Positions 5,084 to 5,529 of a stretch of DNA of 5,529 nt are shown here, piece after piece (the first letter of the stretch is position 1; each line of letters opens with the position of its first letter). Under the pieces are notes generated by a model. The model was not told the origin of the DNA and did not search any database. It saw nothing but the letters and a program-made list of their open reading frames with translations. The position numbers were made by a program, and so were the translations under genes. The stretch is from assembly GCA_005879505.1 (NCBI GenBank), contig VBKQ01000029.1, positions 1 through 5,529 of the forward strand, read 5' to 3'. Source of the stretch: Deltaproteobacteria bacterium (lineage in GTDB: Bacteria; Myxococcota; Myxococcia; Myxococcales; 40CM-4-68-19).

Positions 5084-5529
5084 GGCTCGAGTGGAACCAA
5101 GGGCGTTCCCGGGCCGGGGCGCAGGTGGAACGCCCGCAAGAACGTCGCGGAGATGTCGTTCGCGAGCGACTCCGGCGAACGGCCGCGCAGTGGAATCCGC
5201 GCGCCAGCCATCGCTCCATGACCACCGGCGCTGCCGCCGAGCGGCGCGCAGACCTCACGCACGAGCTTGCCGGCATTGACCCGCCGATCGTTCAGCCTGA
5301 GCGAAAGGTAGAGCTCGCCCTTGTACGATCCGGTCGCGAGCGACCAGCGCAGCCCTTCGAGGCTGACCAGCCTCTCGGCCACTTCGGGAACGATCTCCGG
5401 GACGTAAACCTCGCCCATGTCCACGACGACCGCCTCGCCCCCGCCGTGCAGACGCGCGCGCTCGTACGCCCGATGATAGGCGGCGAAGTACCGGGCAGGC
5501 ACGGAAGGATGCTCGATGCGGGAGAGCGC
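5080..5529 (-). CDS. DHH-family phosphoesterase, C-terminal part (DHHA1 domain)
   Basis: The reading frame is open to the window edge, giving 149 residues of a longer protein whose N-terminal DHH catalytic domain lies outside. The signature is GGSAGGHGAMAG (fragment residues 98-109), the glycine-rich, His-containing substrate-binding motif of DHHA1 domains, usually GG-GGGH--AAG. It is preceded by a beta-rich stretch with YLSLRLNDRRVNAGKLV. Such proteins cleave phosphodiester or phosphate bonds: oligoribonucleases and pAp phosphatases of the NrnA type, cyclic-di-AMP phosphodiesterases, or RecJ exonucleases. The short, unadorned C-terminus fits NrnA-like or stand-alone DHH proteins better than RecJ, but this cannot be settled without the N-terminus. 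An in-frame GTG at 5502 is not the true start, because coding similarity and open frame continue through it. The stop overlaps the desulfurase start by four bases. Confidence 0.8.
   Translation of the reverse strand, partial: ALSRIEHPSVPARYFAAYHRAYERARLHGGGEAVVVDMGEVYVPEIVPEVAERLVSLEGLRWSLATGSYKGELYLSLRLNDRRVNAGKLVREVCAPLGGSAGGHGAMAGARIPLRGRSPESLANDISATFLRAFHLRPGPGTPLVPLEP

Noticed and set aside
3497..5221. Plus-strand 574-codon open frame
   Set aside because: It begins inside the kinase in another frame and continues antisense to the desulfurase. Composition is Arg/Ala/Gly-rich with no recognisable fold.
2883..5276. Open frame of 797 codons on the minus strand
   Set aside because: It runs antisense through the whole kinase and out of frame through the desulfurase, and is Arg/Ala/Gly-rich with no domain. 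It is a high-GC shadow ORF.
1..5529. CRISPR, toxin-antitoxin, phage, insertion-sequence or defence genes
   Set aside because: No direct-repeat arrays, terminal inverted repeats, integrase or transposase motifs, or known defence domains were seen.

Overview
The window is GC-rich, gene-dense bacterial DNA, and almost every gene boundary is a 4-bp stop/start overlap. The base composition, a small stand-alone Ser/Thr protein kinase with the 'DVSPSN' catalytic loop common in myxobacterial kinases, and a 6S RNA next to a folate gene together suggest a myxobacterium or related deltaproteobacterium (Myxococcota). This is inferred from style and family resemblance; no taxonomic marker is present.

Left half, minus strand (reads from about 2975 down to 1). 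A promoter with a perfect TTGACA -35 box drives a region that I fold as 6S RNA (ssrS). A strong intrinsic terminator follows. The genes then run 5-formyltetrahydrofolate cyclo-ligase, YmdB-type metallophosphoesterase, tyrosyl-tRNA synthetase (TyrS) and the first 25 codons of a probable lipoprotein that leaves the window. The three junctions are ATGA, ATGA and a 1-nt gap, so this looks like one translationally coupled housekeeping operon. The order 6S RNA then cyclo-ligase matches the ssrS-ygfA arrangement of many proteobacteria.

Middle, plus strand (2983-3977). A candidate promoter fires away from the 6S promoter. It would start transcription at or next to the A of an ATG that opens a 15-codon ORF, whose stop overlaps the GTG start of the kinase. 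The kinase is a bare catalytic domain with no membrane segment and an HCD motif in place of HRD.

Right half, minus strand (5529 down to 3989). The C-terminal part of a DHH-family phosphoesterase (DHHA1 domain) enters from outside the window and overlaps, by GTGA, a complete NifS/IscS-type cysteine desulfurase. The desulfurase and kinase converge with only 11 bp between their stop codons.

I see no CRISPR array, insertion sequence, tRNA, rRNA, phage gene or recognisable defence system. The items most worth checking are the 6S RNA, its terminator abutting the cyclo-ligase start, and the possible leaderless mini-ORF ahead of the kinase.
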